From positions 1 to 64,000 of the forward strand of contig JBPOIU010000063.1 in the NCBI GenBank assembly GCA_052034255.1: DNA of 64,000 nucleotides, written 5' to 3'. Below the pieces are notes generated by a model. That model was not told the DNA's origin, ran no database searches, and saw only the letters and a program-made list of their open reading frames with translations. Position numbers and translations under genes: made by a program. Origin of the DNA: JADJEK01 sp052034255 (GTDB taxonomy: Bacteria; Planctomycetota; B15-G4; JADJEK01). Shown here piece by piece: positions 1 through 9,108 of this stretch. The stretch's first letter is position 1. Each line of letters begins with the position of its first letter.

Positions 1-212
1 GCGACGTAAGTCGCGATCAGAGTGCGGATAGAAGCACGGCGGGCTGCGGACCGATCGAAAAAAAGCGGGCACTCGGCGGGTCGATCTTGCGTCGGTCGGC
101 CTTCTCATAGAGGCGGTCCGGAACGGGGCATCCTTAGCGGCAGGGCGCGACGGCGACGGCCGTCAGGGACGTGCGGCCGAGCCTAATGCGTCGGAACTAA
201 GGGCGGGGCACA
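1..212. other. Left-edge stretch without a supported gene
   Basis: I see no convincing coding region here. A minus-strand frame starting with ATG near 106 stays open to the window edge for about 36 codons, but it matches no family I know and is too short to judge. A run of seven A lies at about 59-65, which would be a U-run on the minus strand. It follows a GC-rich stretch, but I found no clean stem in front of it, so I do not call a terminator. Confidence 0.4.
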
Positions 213-698
213 CTAGCGTGCGGGCGCGGCGGCCGGGTACGGATCCAGCGACCAAGACCGGTAGAACCGCGCGCGGTACCGGTACCAGTTCACGGCGTAC
301 TCGTAGGGCTCGTAGGCGGTCGCGAAACCGACGCCGGACGCGTACCCGTACCGTCCGCGACCGCAGTCGTCGTAGTAGACGAGCGTCGATCCGACGACGG
401 GAACCGTGACGGGCCGATAGTCGACGTGCCGCGTCGAGCCGTCGAACTGCGCGTCCCACGTCGCGAAGTCGGCTCCGACCTCCCGCGCGGCCTCGGCGGC
501 GTCGGACGCGGAGACGCCGGAAGCGGAAAGGAACTCCGAGGTCCCGATCTCCCGCGCGCCCGCCGGCGGCTCCGCCGCGATCGTCGCGTAGGGCGTCTCG
601 GGGAACCGCGCGCCGCGGTAGTTCTCTAGGAACGGATTCGAAGCGCAGCCCGCGCACAGAAGGAGCGCGGCGACGCTGGCGGCTTTCACGATGCTCAT
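213..698 (-). CDS. Putative lipoprotein of unknown function
   Basis: The 161-residue product begins with a short basic/hydrophobic signal and a good lipobox (LCAGC, Cys about residue 18), so it should be lipidated and exported. The mature part is rich in Tyr, Arg and Ala, with a Tyr/Arg-dense segment around residues 115-150, and no catalytic motif stands out. The start is the only ATG that puts the lipobox at a normal distance from the N-terminus. It lies downstream of the ATP synthase operon on the same strand, about 90 nt after the atpC stop, but nothing links it to ATP synthase. I do not recognise the family. A structural envelope lipoprotein is the most I would infer. Confidence 0.7.
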   Translation of the reverse strand: MSIVKAASVAALLLCAGCASNPFLENYRGARFPETPYATIAAEPPAGAREIGTSEFLSASGVSASDAAEAAREVGADFATWDAQFDGSTRHVDYRPVTVPVVGSTLVYYDDCGRGRYGYASGVGFATAYEPYEYAVNWYRYRARFYRSWSLDPYPAAAPAR

Positions 699-789
699 AC
701 GGGACCCCGCGGCGCGGACGCGCGGCGGACAGGCTCCCGCTCCGACCGTTCTACGCCGCGCGGGCCGCGGCGTTGGCGCGGCCGGAAGT

Positions 790-1230
790 TCAGCCGACCG
801 AGGTCGGTCCGACGCCCCGGCGGCCTTTGAGCTCGCCGATCCGCAGGCGCGTCACGGCGCGGGCGAGGGCGGCCTCGGCGCGGGCCAGATCGAAATCCGG
901 CTCCTTGCGCTCGCGCATGCGGCGCTTCGCGCGCTCCGCGGCCTCTTTCGCGCGCGACAGGTCGATCGCCGCGTCCTCTTCGCCGACGTCGGCGAGGATG
1001 CGGACCTCGTCGTTCGCGACCTCGACGAAGCCGCCGCTGACCATGAAGAAGTGCGTCGCACCCGCCTCGTCGTCCGCGCGCACGACGCCCGTCTCGAGCG
1101 ACGAGACGAGCGGCGCGTGGCCCGGCAGGACGCCCATGCTCCCCTTCGTCGCGGGAGCGACGACGGTCCGCACCGCGCCTTCGTAGACGGGGCCTTCCGG
1201 CGTGAGGATCTTGAGCTTGCGCGTCTTCAG
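790..1230 (-). CDS. atpC: ATP synthase F1 epsilon subunit, apparent CTG start
   Basis: This is the epsilon subunit of the F1 rotor stalk, which couples gamma rotation to the c-ring and can inhibit ATP hydrolysis. The N-terminal beta-sandwich is clear (LKILTPEG, then GVLPGHAPLV), followed by the Ala/Arg-rich two-helix C-terminal domain, 146 residues in all. The first normal start codon in frame is GTG at 1173, but using it would delete the conserved first strand. Reading upstream in frame to the atpD stop there is no ATG, GTG or TTG, only a CTG at 1230, which gives a family-typical N-terminus. No Shine-Dalgarno is visible before the CTG, and two hairpins lie between it and atpD. The frame is the same as that of atpD. 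The function is certain; the start is inferred. Confidence 0.88.
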   Translation of the reverse strand: MKTRKLKILTPEGPVYEGAVRTVVAPATKGSMGVLPGHAPLVSSLETGVVRADDEAGATHFFMVSGGFVEVANDEVRILADVGEEDAAIDLSRAKEAAERAKRRMRERKEPDFDLARAEAALARAVTRLRIGELKGRRGVGPTSVG

Positions 1231-1231
1231 G

Positions 1232-1274
1232 GCACCGGGTCCGGTGCGTGGCGGGGGCGCTCGCGCGCCCCCGC
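1232..1274 (-). promoter_or_regulatory. Two adjacent hairpins in the atpD-atpC gap
   Basis: Positions 1251-1260 and 1265-1274 form a perfect 10-bp GC stem with a 4-base loop. Positions 1232-1237 and 1242-1247 form a perfect 6-bp stem with a 4-base loop. Together they fill most of the 51-nt gap between the atpD stop and the CTG at 1230. No T-run follows, so transcription termination is doubtful. An RNA-processing or translational-control role is inferred. Confidence 0.55.
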
Positions 1275-1281
1275 GGAGGGA

Positions 1282-2685
1282 TCAGCCCTGCGCCTTGATC
1301 TTCGCGGCCTTCTCGATGACCTCTTCGATGGCGCCGAGCATGTAGAACGCGTCCTCGGGCAGGTCGTCGTGCTTGCCGTCCACGATCTCCGCGAAGCTGC
1401 GGACCGTGTCGGCGACCTTGACGAACTTGCCCGGCGTGCCCGTGAAGACTTCGGCGACGAAGAACGGCTGCGCGAGGTATTTCTGCAGACGGCGGGCGCG
1501 CGCGACCACGCGCTTGTCGTCGTCCGAGAGCTCCTCGAGACCGAGGATGGCGATGATGTCCTTCAGCTCTTGGTAGCGCTGGAGGATGCGCTGCACTTCG
1601 CGGGCGACGCGGTAGTGCTCTTCGCCGACGACCTGCGGGTCGAGGGCGCGCGACGTCGAACGCAGCGGATCGACGGCCGGGAAGATGCCGAGTTCCGCCA
1701 GCGAGCGCTCGAGCGCGATGGTCGCGTCCAAGTGCGCGAAGGTCGCGACCGGCGCCGGGTCGGTGTAGTCGTCGGCCGGGACGTAGATGGCCTGCATCGA
1801 CGTGATCGACCCCTTGGTCGTCGACGTGATGCGCTCCTGCAGGGCGCCCATTTCCGACGCCATCGTCGGCTGGTAACCGACGGCCGACGGCATGCGGCCG
1901 AGCAGAGCGGACACTTCCGAGCCGGCCTGGACGAAGCGGAAGATGTTGTCGACGAACAACAACACGTCCTGCTTCATCTCGTCGCGGAAGTACTCGCAGA
2001 TCGTCAGAGCCGTCAACGCGACGCGGAGGCGCGATCCCGGCGGCTCGTTCATCTGTCCGAACACGAGGACCGTGTTGTTGAGGACGCCCGACTCGGACAT
2101 TTCGACGTAGAGGTCGTTGCCCTCGCGCGTGCGCTCGCCGACACCGGCGAACGCCGAGAAGCCCTTCAGGACTTCGGCGACGTTGCGGATCAGCTCCTGG
2201 ATCAAGACCGTCTTGCCGACGCCTGCGCCGCCGAACAGACCGACCTTGCCGCCGCGAGCGAACGGGCACAGCAGGTCGATGACCTTGATGCCCGTTTCGA
2301 ACACTTCCGAGATCGCCTGCTGCGATTCGAACGTCGGCGCGGCGCGGTGGATCGGCATGAGCTTGTCGCTCGCGATCCCGCCCTTGCCGTCGATCGCTTC
2401 GCCCAGCACGTTGATCAGGCGGCCCAGCGTGGCCTTGCCGACCGGCACCGAGATCGGAGCGCCGAGGTCGCGCACGCTCATGCCGCGCACGAGACCATCG
2501 GTCGTCGCCAGCGCGATGCAGCGCGCGACGTCGTCACCGAGGTGCTGGGCGACCTCGACGGTCAGGTCGATCTTCTTGCCCTGATCCTCGATCTTGAGGG
2601 CGTTGTAGATCGCCGGCAGGCTGCCCGCCGGGAACTTGATGTCGACGACGGGACCGACGACTTCGAGAACGTTGCCCTGTGCCAC
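1282..2685 (-). CDS. atpD: ATP synthase F1 beta subunit
   Basis: This is the catalytic beta subunit of F1, which binds ADP and phosphate and releases ATP as gamma turns. The 467-residue length is normal. The Walker A loop GGAGVGKT is near residues 153-160, the Walker B region LFVDNIFRF near 250, and the beta signature with the downstream DELSEED-like stretch (LEELSDDDK) near 398 is present. The start is GTG at 2685, preceded by a strong AAAGGAG ribosome-binding site about 7 nt upstream. It sits between atpG (60-nt gap) and atpC (51-nt gap) in the canonical order. The stop codon is TGA, in the same frame as atpC. Confidence 0.99.
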   Translation of the reverse strand: MAQGNVLEVVGPVVDIKFPAGSLPAIYNALKIEDQGKKIDLTVEVAQHLGDDVARCIALATTDGLVRGMSVRDLGAPISVPVGKATLGRLINVLGEAIDGKGGIASDKLMPIHRAAPTFESQQAISEVFETGIKVIDLLCPFARGGKVGLFGGAGVGKTVLIQELIRNVAEVLKGFSAFAGVGERTREGNDLYVEMSESGVLNNTVLVFGQMNEPPGSRLRVALTALTICEYFRDEMKQDVLLFVDNIFRFVQAGSEVSALLGRMPSAVGYQPTMASEMGALQERITSTTKGSITSMQAIYVPADDYTDPAPVATFAHLDATIALERSLAELGIFPAVDPLRSTSRALDPQVVGEEHYRVAREVQRILQRYQELKDIIAILGLEELSDDDKRVVARARRLQKYLAQPFFVAEVFTGTPGKFVKVADTVRSFAEIVDGKHDDLPEDAFYMLGAIEEVIEKAAKIKAQG

Positions 2686-2745
2686 CTCGTGCTCCTTTGA
2701 ATCGAATTCGCGACCGAAACCGGACCGCCGCCTCTGACGAGACGA

Positions 2746-3618
2746 TCAGCCCTTCAACGCTTCGGCGCCTCCGACGATTTCCAGCAGTTCCTTCGTGATC
2801 GTCTCCTGGCGCGCGCGGTTGTACTGGCGCGTCAGCGACGAAATCATGTCGTTCGCGGCGTCCGTCGCCGCCTTCATCGCGATGCGGCGCATCGCGAACT
2901 CCGAAGCCAGCGCTTCGAGCACCGCGCCGTAAACCTGCATTTCCAGGTACTTCGGCAACAGGCGTTCGAAGATCGTCTCGGTCGACGGCTCGAGGATCGG
3001 ATCGAAGTTCTTCGCGGCGACGGGGTCGCCGAGCAGCAAGCTCGGGTCGATCGGCAACAGGTCGCGCACTTCCGGCTTCTGCTGTGCCGCCGACAAGAAG
3101 CGGGTCGACACCAGCTTCAGGCTGCCGATCTCACCGTTCAGGAAACGCTTCACGAGCCCGCGCACCGCGTCGCGCACGGACACGAACGGGATCTTCTCGA
3201 CCACGTCCGGGTACGCGACCTCGATGCCCGGGTTGCGACCGCGGAAGAAGATGCGGCCCTTGCCGCCGAACACGAACAGCTTGATCGGCGCGCCGGGATG
3301 CTGCTGGATCAGCGCGGTGACGGCCTTGAACAGGTTGCTGTGGTACGCACCGCACAGCCCCTTGTCGCCGGTCACGATCAGCACGCCGATCGCCGCGCTC
3401 GTGTTCTTTTGCAGCAGCGGGAACTGCTCGGACTCGACCTTGCCGGCAAGCCGACCGACGAGCGTCCGCAGCGCCTCGCCGTAGGGCTTGCTGCCCTCGG
3501 CGCGCTCTTGCAGGCGCTTCAGCTTCGTCGACGCCACCATCTCCATCGCGCGCGTGATCTGCGCGATGTTCTTGACGCCTCGGATGCGGCGGCGGAGTTC
3601 CTTGATGCCCTTGGCCAT
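2746..3618 (-). CDS. atpG: ATP synthase F1 gamma subunit
   Basis: This is the central rotor shaft of F1-ATPase, 290 residues, a normal length. The N-terminal helix (KELRRRIRGVKNIAQITRAM) and the C-terminal helix (NDMISSLTRQYNRARQ) form the coiled coil that penetrates the alpha3beta3 head. The middle holds the Rossmann-like domain with GDKGLCGAYHSN near residue 85. It starts at ATG only 6 nt after the atpA stop, so the two are surely co-transcribed and probably translationally coupled. Confidence 0.99.
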   Translation of the reverse strand: MAKGIKELRRRIRGVKNIAQITRAMEMVASTKLKRLQERAEGSKPYGEALRTLVGRLAGKVESEQFPLLQKNTSAAIGVLIVTGDKGLCGAYHSNLFKAVTALIQQHPGAPIKLFVFGGKGRIFFRGRNPGIEVAYPDVVEKIPFVSVRDAVRGLVKRFLNGEIGSLKLVSTRFLSAAQQKPEVRDLLPIDPSLLLGDPVAAKNFDPILEPSTETIFERLLPKYLEMQVYGAVLEALASEFAMRRIAMKAATDAANDMISSLTRQYNRARQETITKELLEIVGGAEALKG

Positions 3619-3624
3619 GGACGA

Positions 3625-5172
<1,548 letters not shown>

Positions 5173-5196
5173 CCAATCCTCCGAACGTTCGAACCT

Positions 5197-5745
5197 TCAG
5201 GCCATGCGAGCGGCCTGGAGATGCTTCTCCAGGTCGTCGAGACGGCGCTTCACGCTGCCGTCCCACCGCCGCGAACCGATCTGGATGGCGATGCCACCGA
5301 TCAGCCCCGGCACCACGGATTCCTTCAACACGATCGACTTGCCCGTCGTCTCTTGCAGTCGCGCGACGAGCGCGCCCCGGGTCGCGTCGTCGAGCGCTTG
5401 CGCGCTGTCGACGTTCGCCACGACGATGCCGCGATCTTCCCGATCGATGCGCGCGAACTCCTCCGCGGTCTCGAGGACCACGTCGAAGCGGCGGTGATCG
5501 AGGCAATACTCGACGAAATCACGCAGGGTCGCCGAGGTCTGGTCGAGCAGCGCAGAGCGCAAGACGCGCTTCTTCGCGTCGACCGCGACCTTCGGATTGC
5601 GAACGAGCTGGACCAATTCGGGCGACGTTTGGAACAGCGTTCCAAGACGCGCGACTTCTTGGCCGAGCACGTCTTGCTCACCCCGGCTCTTCGCCAGGGC
5701 GAACAGGGCTTTCACGTAGCGAACCGTTGCGAGACCGACGACCAT
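5197..5745 (-). CDS. atpH: ATP synthase F1 delta subunit
   Basis: This is the delta (OSCP-type) subunit, which ties the peripheral stalk b subunits to the top of F1. It has 182 residues. The N-terminal helical bundle starts with ATVRYVKALFALAKSRGE, and the C-terminal segment has the family pattern around VPGLIGGIAIQIGSRRWDGS with a final LDDLEKHL helix. I chose the ATG at 5745. A TTG two codons upstream at 5751 is also possible, since both are equally close to the atpF stop. There is almost no gap to atpF, which implies coupled translation. Confidence 0.96.
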   Translation of the reverse strand: MVVGLATVRYVKALFALAKSRGEQDVLGQEVARLGTLFQTSPELVQLVRNPKVAVDAKKRVLRSALLDQTSATLRDFVEYCLDHRRFDVVLETAEEFARIDREDRGIVVANVDSAQALDDATRGALVARLQETTGKSIVLKESVVPGLIGGIAIQIGSRRWDGSVKRRLDDLEKHLQAARMA

Positions 5746-5752
5746 CTTCAAC

Positions 5753-6277
5753 TCACTTCAACGAGGCCAGGACGTCGTTCGCGAGCCGACGGTGATCCGC
5801 ATCGTCGATCTGACGGCCGAGCGACTTCTCGGCGACCAGACGCGACAACCGCACCGCCTCGGAGCGCAGCTCCGACAAGGCCTTGACCTTCTCGCCCTCG
5901 ATCTCCTTGCGGACGCGATCGCGTTCCGCGGCCGCGTCGGCCTGAGCCCGCGCCATCAGATCGTCCGCCTGCTTCTGCACCATCTTGCGCCCCTCCTCGA
6001 GGCGAGCGGCGACCAGGCGTTCGGTGTCGGCCACGGACTTCTTGTGCTCGGCGAGCAGACGCTCCGCCTCGCGCTTGGCGTTCTCGGCCGACGAGATCGC
6101 GTCGGAGATCCGCTTCTCGCGCGCGTCGAGCGCGTCGAGGATCGGATTCCAGCCGAACTTCAGCAGGAGTCCGAACAGGATCAAGAACACGATCAGCGTC
6201 AGCATGAACGCGCTGGGATCGAAGTCGAGAGGGTTCAGACTCCCTCCGGACGCCAGCGCCGGGACCAAGAAATCCAT
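5753..6277 (-). CDS. atpF: ATP synthase F0 b subunit
   Basis: This is the peripheral stalk b subunit of 174 residues, a normal size. One membrane helix spans about residues 26-46 (ALMLTLIVFLILFGLL type). It is followed by a long charged helix, rich in Ala, Glu, Arg and Lys without Pro, that dimerises and reaches delta. A CGGAG ribosome-binding motif precedes the ATG. Only one b-type gene is present, so the enzyme should have a homodimeric stalk, not the b/b' type of phototrophs. Confidence 0.98.
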   Translation of the reverse strand: MDFLVPALASGGSLNPLDFDPSAFMLTLIVFLILFGLLLKFGWNPILDALDAREKRISDAISSAENAKREAERLLAEHKKSVADTERLVAARLEEGRKMVQKQADDLMARAQADAAAERDRVRKEIEGEKVKALSELRSEAVRLSRLVAEKSLGRQIDDADHRRLANDVLASLK

Positions 6278-6325
6278 GGCCGAACTCCGTCAGTCAGATG
6301 AACGCGAACAGGACGCGACGGACGG

Positions 6326-6574
6326 TCACTTGATGAACTTGAGCAGCAGGCAGAGAACGATCGCGAACAGCGTCGCGCCTTCGATCATGCCGGCCGTGAT
6401 CAGCATGTTGGTGCGGATCGCGCCGCCCGCTTCGGGCTGACGAGCCGTGCCTTCGCAGGCCGAAGCCGCGAGCTTGCCGATGCCGAGCGCACCACCGATG
6501 ACCGCGAGGCCCGCGCCGATACCCGCACCGACGGGCATGAGGTCCATCGCCGCCTGAGTCGTTTCCTGAAGCAT
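6326..6574 (-). CDS. atpE: ATP synthase F0 c subunit
   Basis: This is the c-ring proteolipid of 82 residues: two membrane helices joined by a polar loop containing the conserved ARQPE (residues 44-48). The ion-carrying carboxylate is Glu65 in helix 2 (GMIEGATLF). Helix 1 has GxGxGxG packing (GAGIGAGLAVIGG) and no Gln/Pro pair of the kind used to bind sodium, so proton coupling is the better guess. An upstream in-frame GTG region could extend it. AAGGAG lies exactly 6 nt before the ATG at 6574, which fixes the start there. The hairpin helix order and the operon position are canonical. Confidence 0.97.
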   Translation of the reverse strand: MLQETTQAAMDLMPVGAGIGAGLAVIGGALGIGKLAASACEGTARQPEAGGAIRTNMLITAGMIEGATLFAIVLCLLLKFIK

Positions 6575-6634
6575 GAACATCTCCTTGCTGAACGCGCGCC
6601 TGACTGGAGCGCAAGACATCGAACGAGAACCGGA

Positions 6635-7501
6635 TCAGTGCTCCGGATGCACCGAAGCCTGAACGAACATGATCGAGAGGAACGTGAAGATGAACGCCTG
6701 GAGGAACGCCACCAGGAGTTCGAGGATGCCGACGAAGATCGACATCGGCAGCACCGCGCCGAAGATCGGCACGCTCTGGAAGTAGTAGATGAGGCCGAAC
6801 ATCGACAGCACGACCAGGTGTCCGCCGAAGATGTTGGCGAACAAACGGATGGTCAACGCGATGGGCTTGATGAAGAACCCGACGAGCTCGACCACGAACA
6901 GGACTTCGCGGATGCCCGGCGGCAGGCCGTGCGGCACCAGCGCCTTCCACATCCCGATCACGCCCGAGGCCTTCGCACCCGCGGCGATCATCACGAGCAA
7001 CGTGGTCGTCGCGAGCGCCGCGGTGACGGCGAGGTTCGACGTCGGCGCACCGGCCATGAACGACGGCAGCGGCGAGTTGCCGAGCAGGTTCACGACCCAG
7101 ATGAAGAAGAACTGCGTCAGGAACAGCGGAGCGAACTTGCGCCCCACTTCCTTGCCCATCGTCGGATAGATCATCTCGTCGACGATGAAGCCGACCAGCG
7201 ATTCGAGCAGGTTCGGCATGCGGCCGCGCGGAGCGGAACCGTCGCGCAAGTTGCGGATGCCGTGGCCCAGATAGAACAGCGCGACGAGGATCGCGCCCGC
7301 GAGCAGCATGACGGCAGTGTGGTTCGTGAAGTTCCACGTCAGGCCGAACAGCGGCACCGAGAAGTAGGTGTGCGGCGTGAGGTGGCCGAACAACTGCGAG
7401 TAGATCTCGGTCGCGCTGAGCTTGCCGTCCGGCTGCGCGGCCGGAGCTTCGCTCGCGGTCAGCGCCAGGTGCGTCGTCAGCACGGTCAGGGCGGTCAGCA
7501 T
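6635..7501 (-). CDS. atpB: ATP synthase F0 a subunit
   Basis: This is the stator a subunit, which forms the two half-channels for protons. It has 288 residues and five to six hydrophobic helices. The essential arginine is Arg219, in ALTIRLFANIFGGH. A hydrophobic, possibly cleaved leader occupies residues 1-20, followed by a soluble loop ending before HTYFSVPLFG. The gene overlaps the stop of the upstream AtpI-like gene by 7 nt, so translation is probably coupled. Confidence 0.98.
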   Translation of the reverse strand: MLTALTVLTTHLALTASEAPAAQPDGKLSATEIYSQLFGHLTPHTYFSVPLFGLTWNFTNHTAVMLLAGAILVALFYLGHGIRNLRDGSAPRGRMPNLLESLVGFIVDEMIYPTMGKEVGRKFAPLFLTQFFFIWVVNLLGNSPLPSFMAGAPTSNLAVTAALATTTLLVMIAAGAKASGVIGMWKALVPHGLPPGIREVLFVVELVGFFIKPIALTIRLFANIFGGHLVVLSMFGLIYYFQSVPIFGAVLPMSIFVGILELLVAFLQAFIFTFLSIMFVQASVHPEH

Positions 7502-7905
7502 CGAGCGTCCTTGTTCGACTTCTGCCGTTCCATGCGGACGTACAGCACGTCCGCAACCACTTCGAGCACCACGTAGACCACGCCGAACGCCGCGAGGAAC
7601 GGCAACGGCGCGAGTCCGCGACTCGCGAGCACCAGCAACACCAGCAGCGTGCCCCCGCCGACGCGGATCGCCATCGCGCCAGCGAACGCCCCGAGGAAGG
7701 CCGCGTCACTGTCACGCCAGCGTCGCAGTACGAGCCACGCGGCGACGCCCTGAACGAGCAACGCCACCAGCGCACCCGCACCACCCGCGATGACTCCGCG
7801 CGCGCCGTCGATCCAGGCCGCGAGGCCCAGAGCCGCGATCAGCGCCACGACCGTCGATCCGGCGATCGATGGGCCGAACGTGGAGCGTTCGCGCTGCGTC
7901 GTCAT
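7495..7905 (-). CDS. AtpI-like four-helix membrane protein of the ATP synthase operon
   Basis: This 136-residue protein has four predicted membrane helices (about 14-32, 38-60, 69-92 and 98-118) and a short basic C-terminus. Its size, topology and position just before atpB match the ATP synthase protein I (UncI/AtpI) group, which helps c-ring assembly in several bacteria. Sequence conservation in that group is low, so the assignment rests mainly on topology and context. It overlaps the atpZ stop by 4 nt (ATGA) and atpB by 7 nt. Confidence 0.75.
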   Translation of the reverse strand: MTTQRERSTFGPSIAGSTVVALIAALGLAAWIDGARGVIAGGAGALVALLVQGVAAWLVLRRWRDSDAAFLGAFAGAMAIRVGGGTLLVLLVLASRGLAPLPFLAAFGVVYVVLEVVADVLYVRMERQKSNKDARC

Positions 7906-8204
7906 CGGCCGGATCCGTTCGCGCCGTTTCCGTCACCGCGGTCTTGGTTCGCGCGCGGTCGGTCAAGACCCCGCATCAACGCCCAGAACCCGGCGACGAA
8001 TCCGAGAGCGAATCCCACGAGCGTTCCGACCGGAAAGCCAAGCTCGAGCTTGCGATCCAAGAAGAAGCCACCCGCGGCGAATGCCGCGACCGACAACGTC
8101 ATCCGGAGACCCAGGTCGAGAACGCGATACGCCTCGGCCAAGGTGTTACGGGGCGGACGCCGATCGTCCTTCCCAGTCCCGGAGTCATCGTCGACCACAC
8201 GCAC
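7902..8204 (-). CDS. atpZ: AtpZ/AtpI-family protein, first gene of the ATP synthase operon
   Basis: This is a 100-residue protein with two membrane helices (about 35-51 and 56-75) that resemble the AtpZ family: a Gly-rich first helix, the loop FFLDRKLELGFP, then VGFALGFVAGF. Family members accompany F-ATPase operons and are proposed to act in assembly or Mg/Ca transport. The start is inferred as GTG at 8204, because AAGGG lies 6 nt upstream and the open frame before it is low-complexity Arg/Pro sequence. The ribosome-binding site can pair with an upstream arm (see 8213-8245). The C-terminal tail is Gly/Asn/Asp-rich and hydrophilic. Confidence 0.8.
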   Translation of the reverse strand: MRVVDDDSGTGKDDRRPPRNTLAEAYRVLDLGLRMTLSVAAFAAGGFFLDRKLELGFPVGTLVGFALGFVAGFWALMRGLDRPRANQDRGDGNGANGSGR

Positions 8205-8212
8205 TCGCTGCC

Positions 8213-8245
8213 CTTGCACTCGTCCGTTCGCACGTCTGGTGCAAG
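8213..8245 (-). promoter_or_regulatory. Leader hairpin covering the atpZ ribosome-binding site
   Basis: In the minus-strand RNA, CTTGCAC (8245-8239) can pair perfectly with GTGCAAG (8219-8213). Two further G-U pairs can reach into the AAGGG that serves as the Shine-Dalgarno for the GTG at 8204. The 5' arm would start within a few nt of the predicted transcription start. The structure would hide the ribosome-binding site of the first atp gene. Confidence 0.5.
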
Positions 8246-8256
8246 AAAGGGCCGGA

Positions 8257-8284
8257 AGCATACGGGGCTCCGCCGCCGTTTCAA
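8257..8284 (-). promoter_or_regulatory. Sigma70-type promoter of the atp operon
   Basis: On the minus strand TTGAAA (8284-8279) and TATGCT (8262-8257) are separated by 16 bp, close to the housekeeping consensus. Transcription would start near 8250, leaving a leader of about 45 nt before the atpZ GTG at 8204. Confidence 0.6.
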
Positions 8285-8504
8285 CCGGACAAGCCGTCGC
8301 GGGGCCCAAGGAACGCATCGTGCGACCCTATGCCACATTCGGGGATCGCTCGCAATCTCCCGGGAACCGAAGCCCTCCCCTTCCTTATGACAAGTTCCGG
8401 GTCGGTCCGTCGGAGACTCGATCCCGTGGACCGACGTCGCGGCGGCGTATCGCGGCAAGCGCCGCGGTGGACGCCGCGCGAAACGACCTTCACCCCTGGA
8501 ACCG

Positions 8505-9092
8505 ATGCTCGACGTACCGGGATCGATCCTCGAACGCGCCCGCGCCGGCGACGAACTCGCCGTGCGCGCGATCGTCGAGCAGCTGCAGGCGCCCGTCTTC
8601 CAGACGGTGCATCGCCTGATCGGCGGACGTCTGGCGAACGACGTCGAGGACGTCACGCAAGAGATCTTCCTGAAGGTGTTCCGCACGCTCGACCGCTACG
8701 ACCCGCACCGCGGCGTCAAGTTCACGACGTGGGTCTACGCCTACGTGAAGAACCACTGCTTCGACTTGCTGAAGAAGCGCCGGCTGAACGCGGTCTCGAT
8801 CGACACGGAAGCCGTGGCCGGGTCGGAGCACGAATCGTCGCCCCGCCCGATCGAAAGCCCCGCGGCGGAACCGAGCGAGTTGTTGTCGGCTGCCGAGATC
8901 GATCGCATCGTGCGCAGTGCGGTCGACGAGCTCCCCGAAGATCAGCGCATCGCGTTCATCTTGCGCGAGTACCAGGACCTCGACTACCGCGAGATCGCGC
9001 ACGTCATGGAATGTTCCGAAGGCACCGTGAAATCCCGCCTGCATCGCGCGCGCGAAGCTTTGCGCCAACGCCTGCGACGGCTACGGGTATGA
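8505..9092 (+). CDS. ECF-family RNA polymerase sigma factor
   Basis: This 195-residue ECF sigma factor should redirect RNA polymerase to a small regulon. Region 2 (about residues 20-95) has DVEDVTQEIFLKVFRTLDRY and the -10-binding stretch FTTWVYAYVKNHCFDLLKK. Region 4 (about 138-192) has LPEDQRIAFILREYQDLDYREIA and the helix-turn-helix CSEGTVKSRLHRAREAL. The linker between the domains is acidic/Pro-rich and somewhat long. There is no C-terminal extension. Sixteen nt downstream lies a zinc-finger membrane protein, the usual partner, so this sigma is probably held at the membrane until a signal arrives. Confidence 0.95.
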   Translation: MLDVPGSILERARAGDELAVRAIVEQLQAPVFQTVHRLIGGRLANDVEDVTQEIFLKVFRTLDRYDPHRGVKFTTWVYAYVKNHCFDLLKKRRLNAVSIDTEAVAGSEHESSPRPIESPAAEPSELLSAAEIDRIVRSAVDELPEDQRIAFILREYQDLDYREIAHVMECSEGTVKSRLHRAREALRQRLRRLRV

Positions 9093-9108
9093 ACGGCGAG
9101 GTCCGACG

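Larger units (their letters stand above)
8205..8504. other. Divergent intergenic region between the atp operon and the ECF sigma gene
   Basis: This 300-bp stretch has no supported gene. On the minus strand it holds the atp promoter and leader hairpin listed separately. On the plus strand, GGAACC at 8363-8368 resembles an ECF -35 element about 140 nt before the sigma gene. I could not see a convincing matching -10, so autoregulation of the sigma gene is only a possibility. Confidence 0.6.

Noticed and set aside
1..106. Minus-strand ATG frame running off the left edge
   Set aside because: Only about 36 codons are visible, Arg/Pro-rich, with no ribosome-binding site and no family resemblance.
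691..2700. Long open frame on the plus strand opposite atpD and atpC
   Set aside because: It is antisense to two certain ATP synthase genes, rich in Arg, Asp and Ala as expected for an overlapping frame in high-GC DNA, and matches no family.
6575..6619. Longer atpE with a start at 6619
   Set aside because: AAGGAG is exactly 6 nt before the ATG at 6574, which gives the normal 82-residue c subunit; the extension has no homology.
8363..8368. GGAACC as an ECF-type -35 for autoregulation of the sigma gene
   Set aside because: The hexamer fits, but I could not find a matching -10 at a normal distance, and the site is about 140 nt from the start codon.
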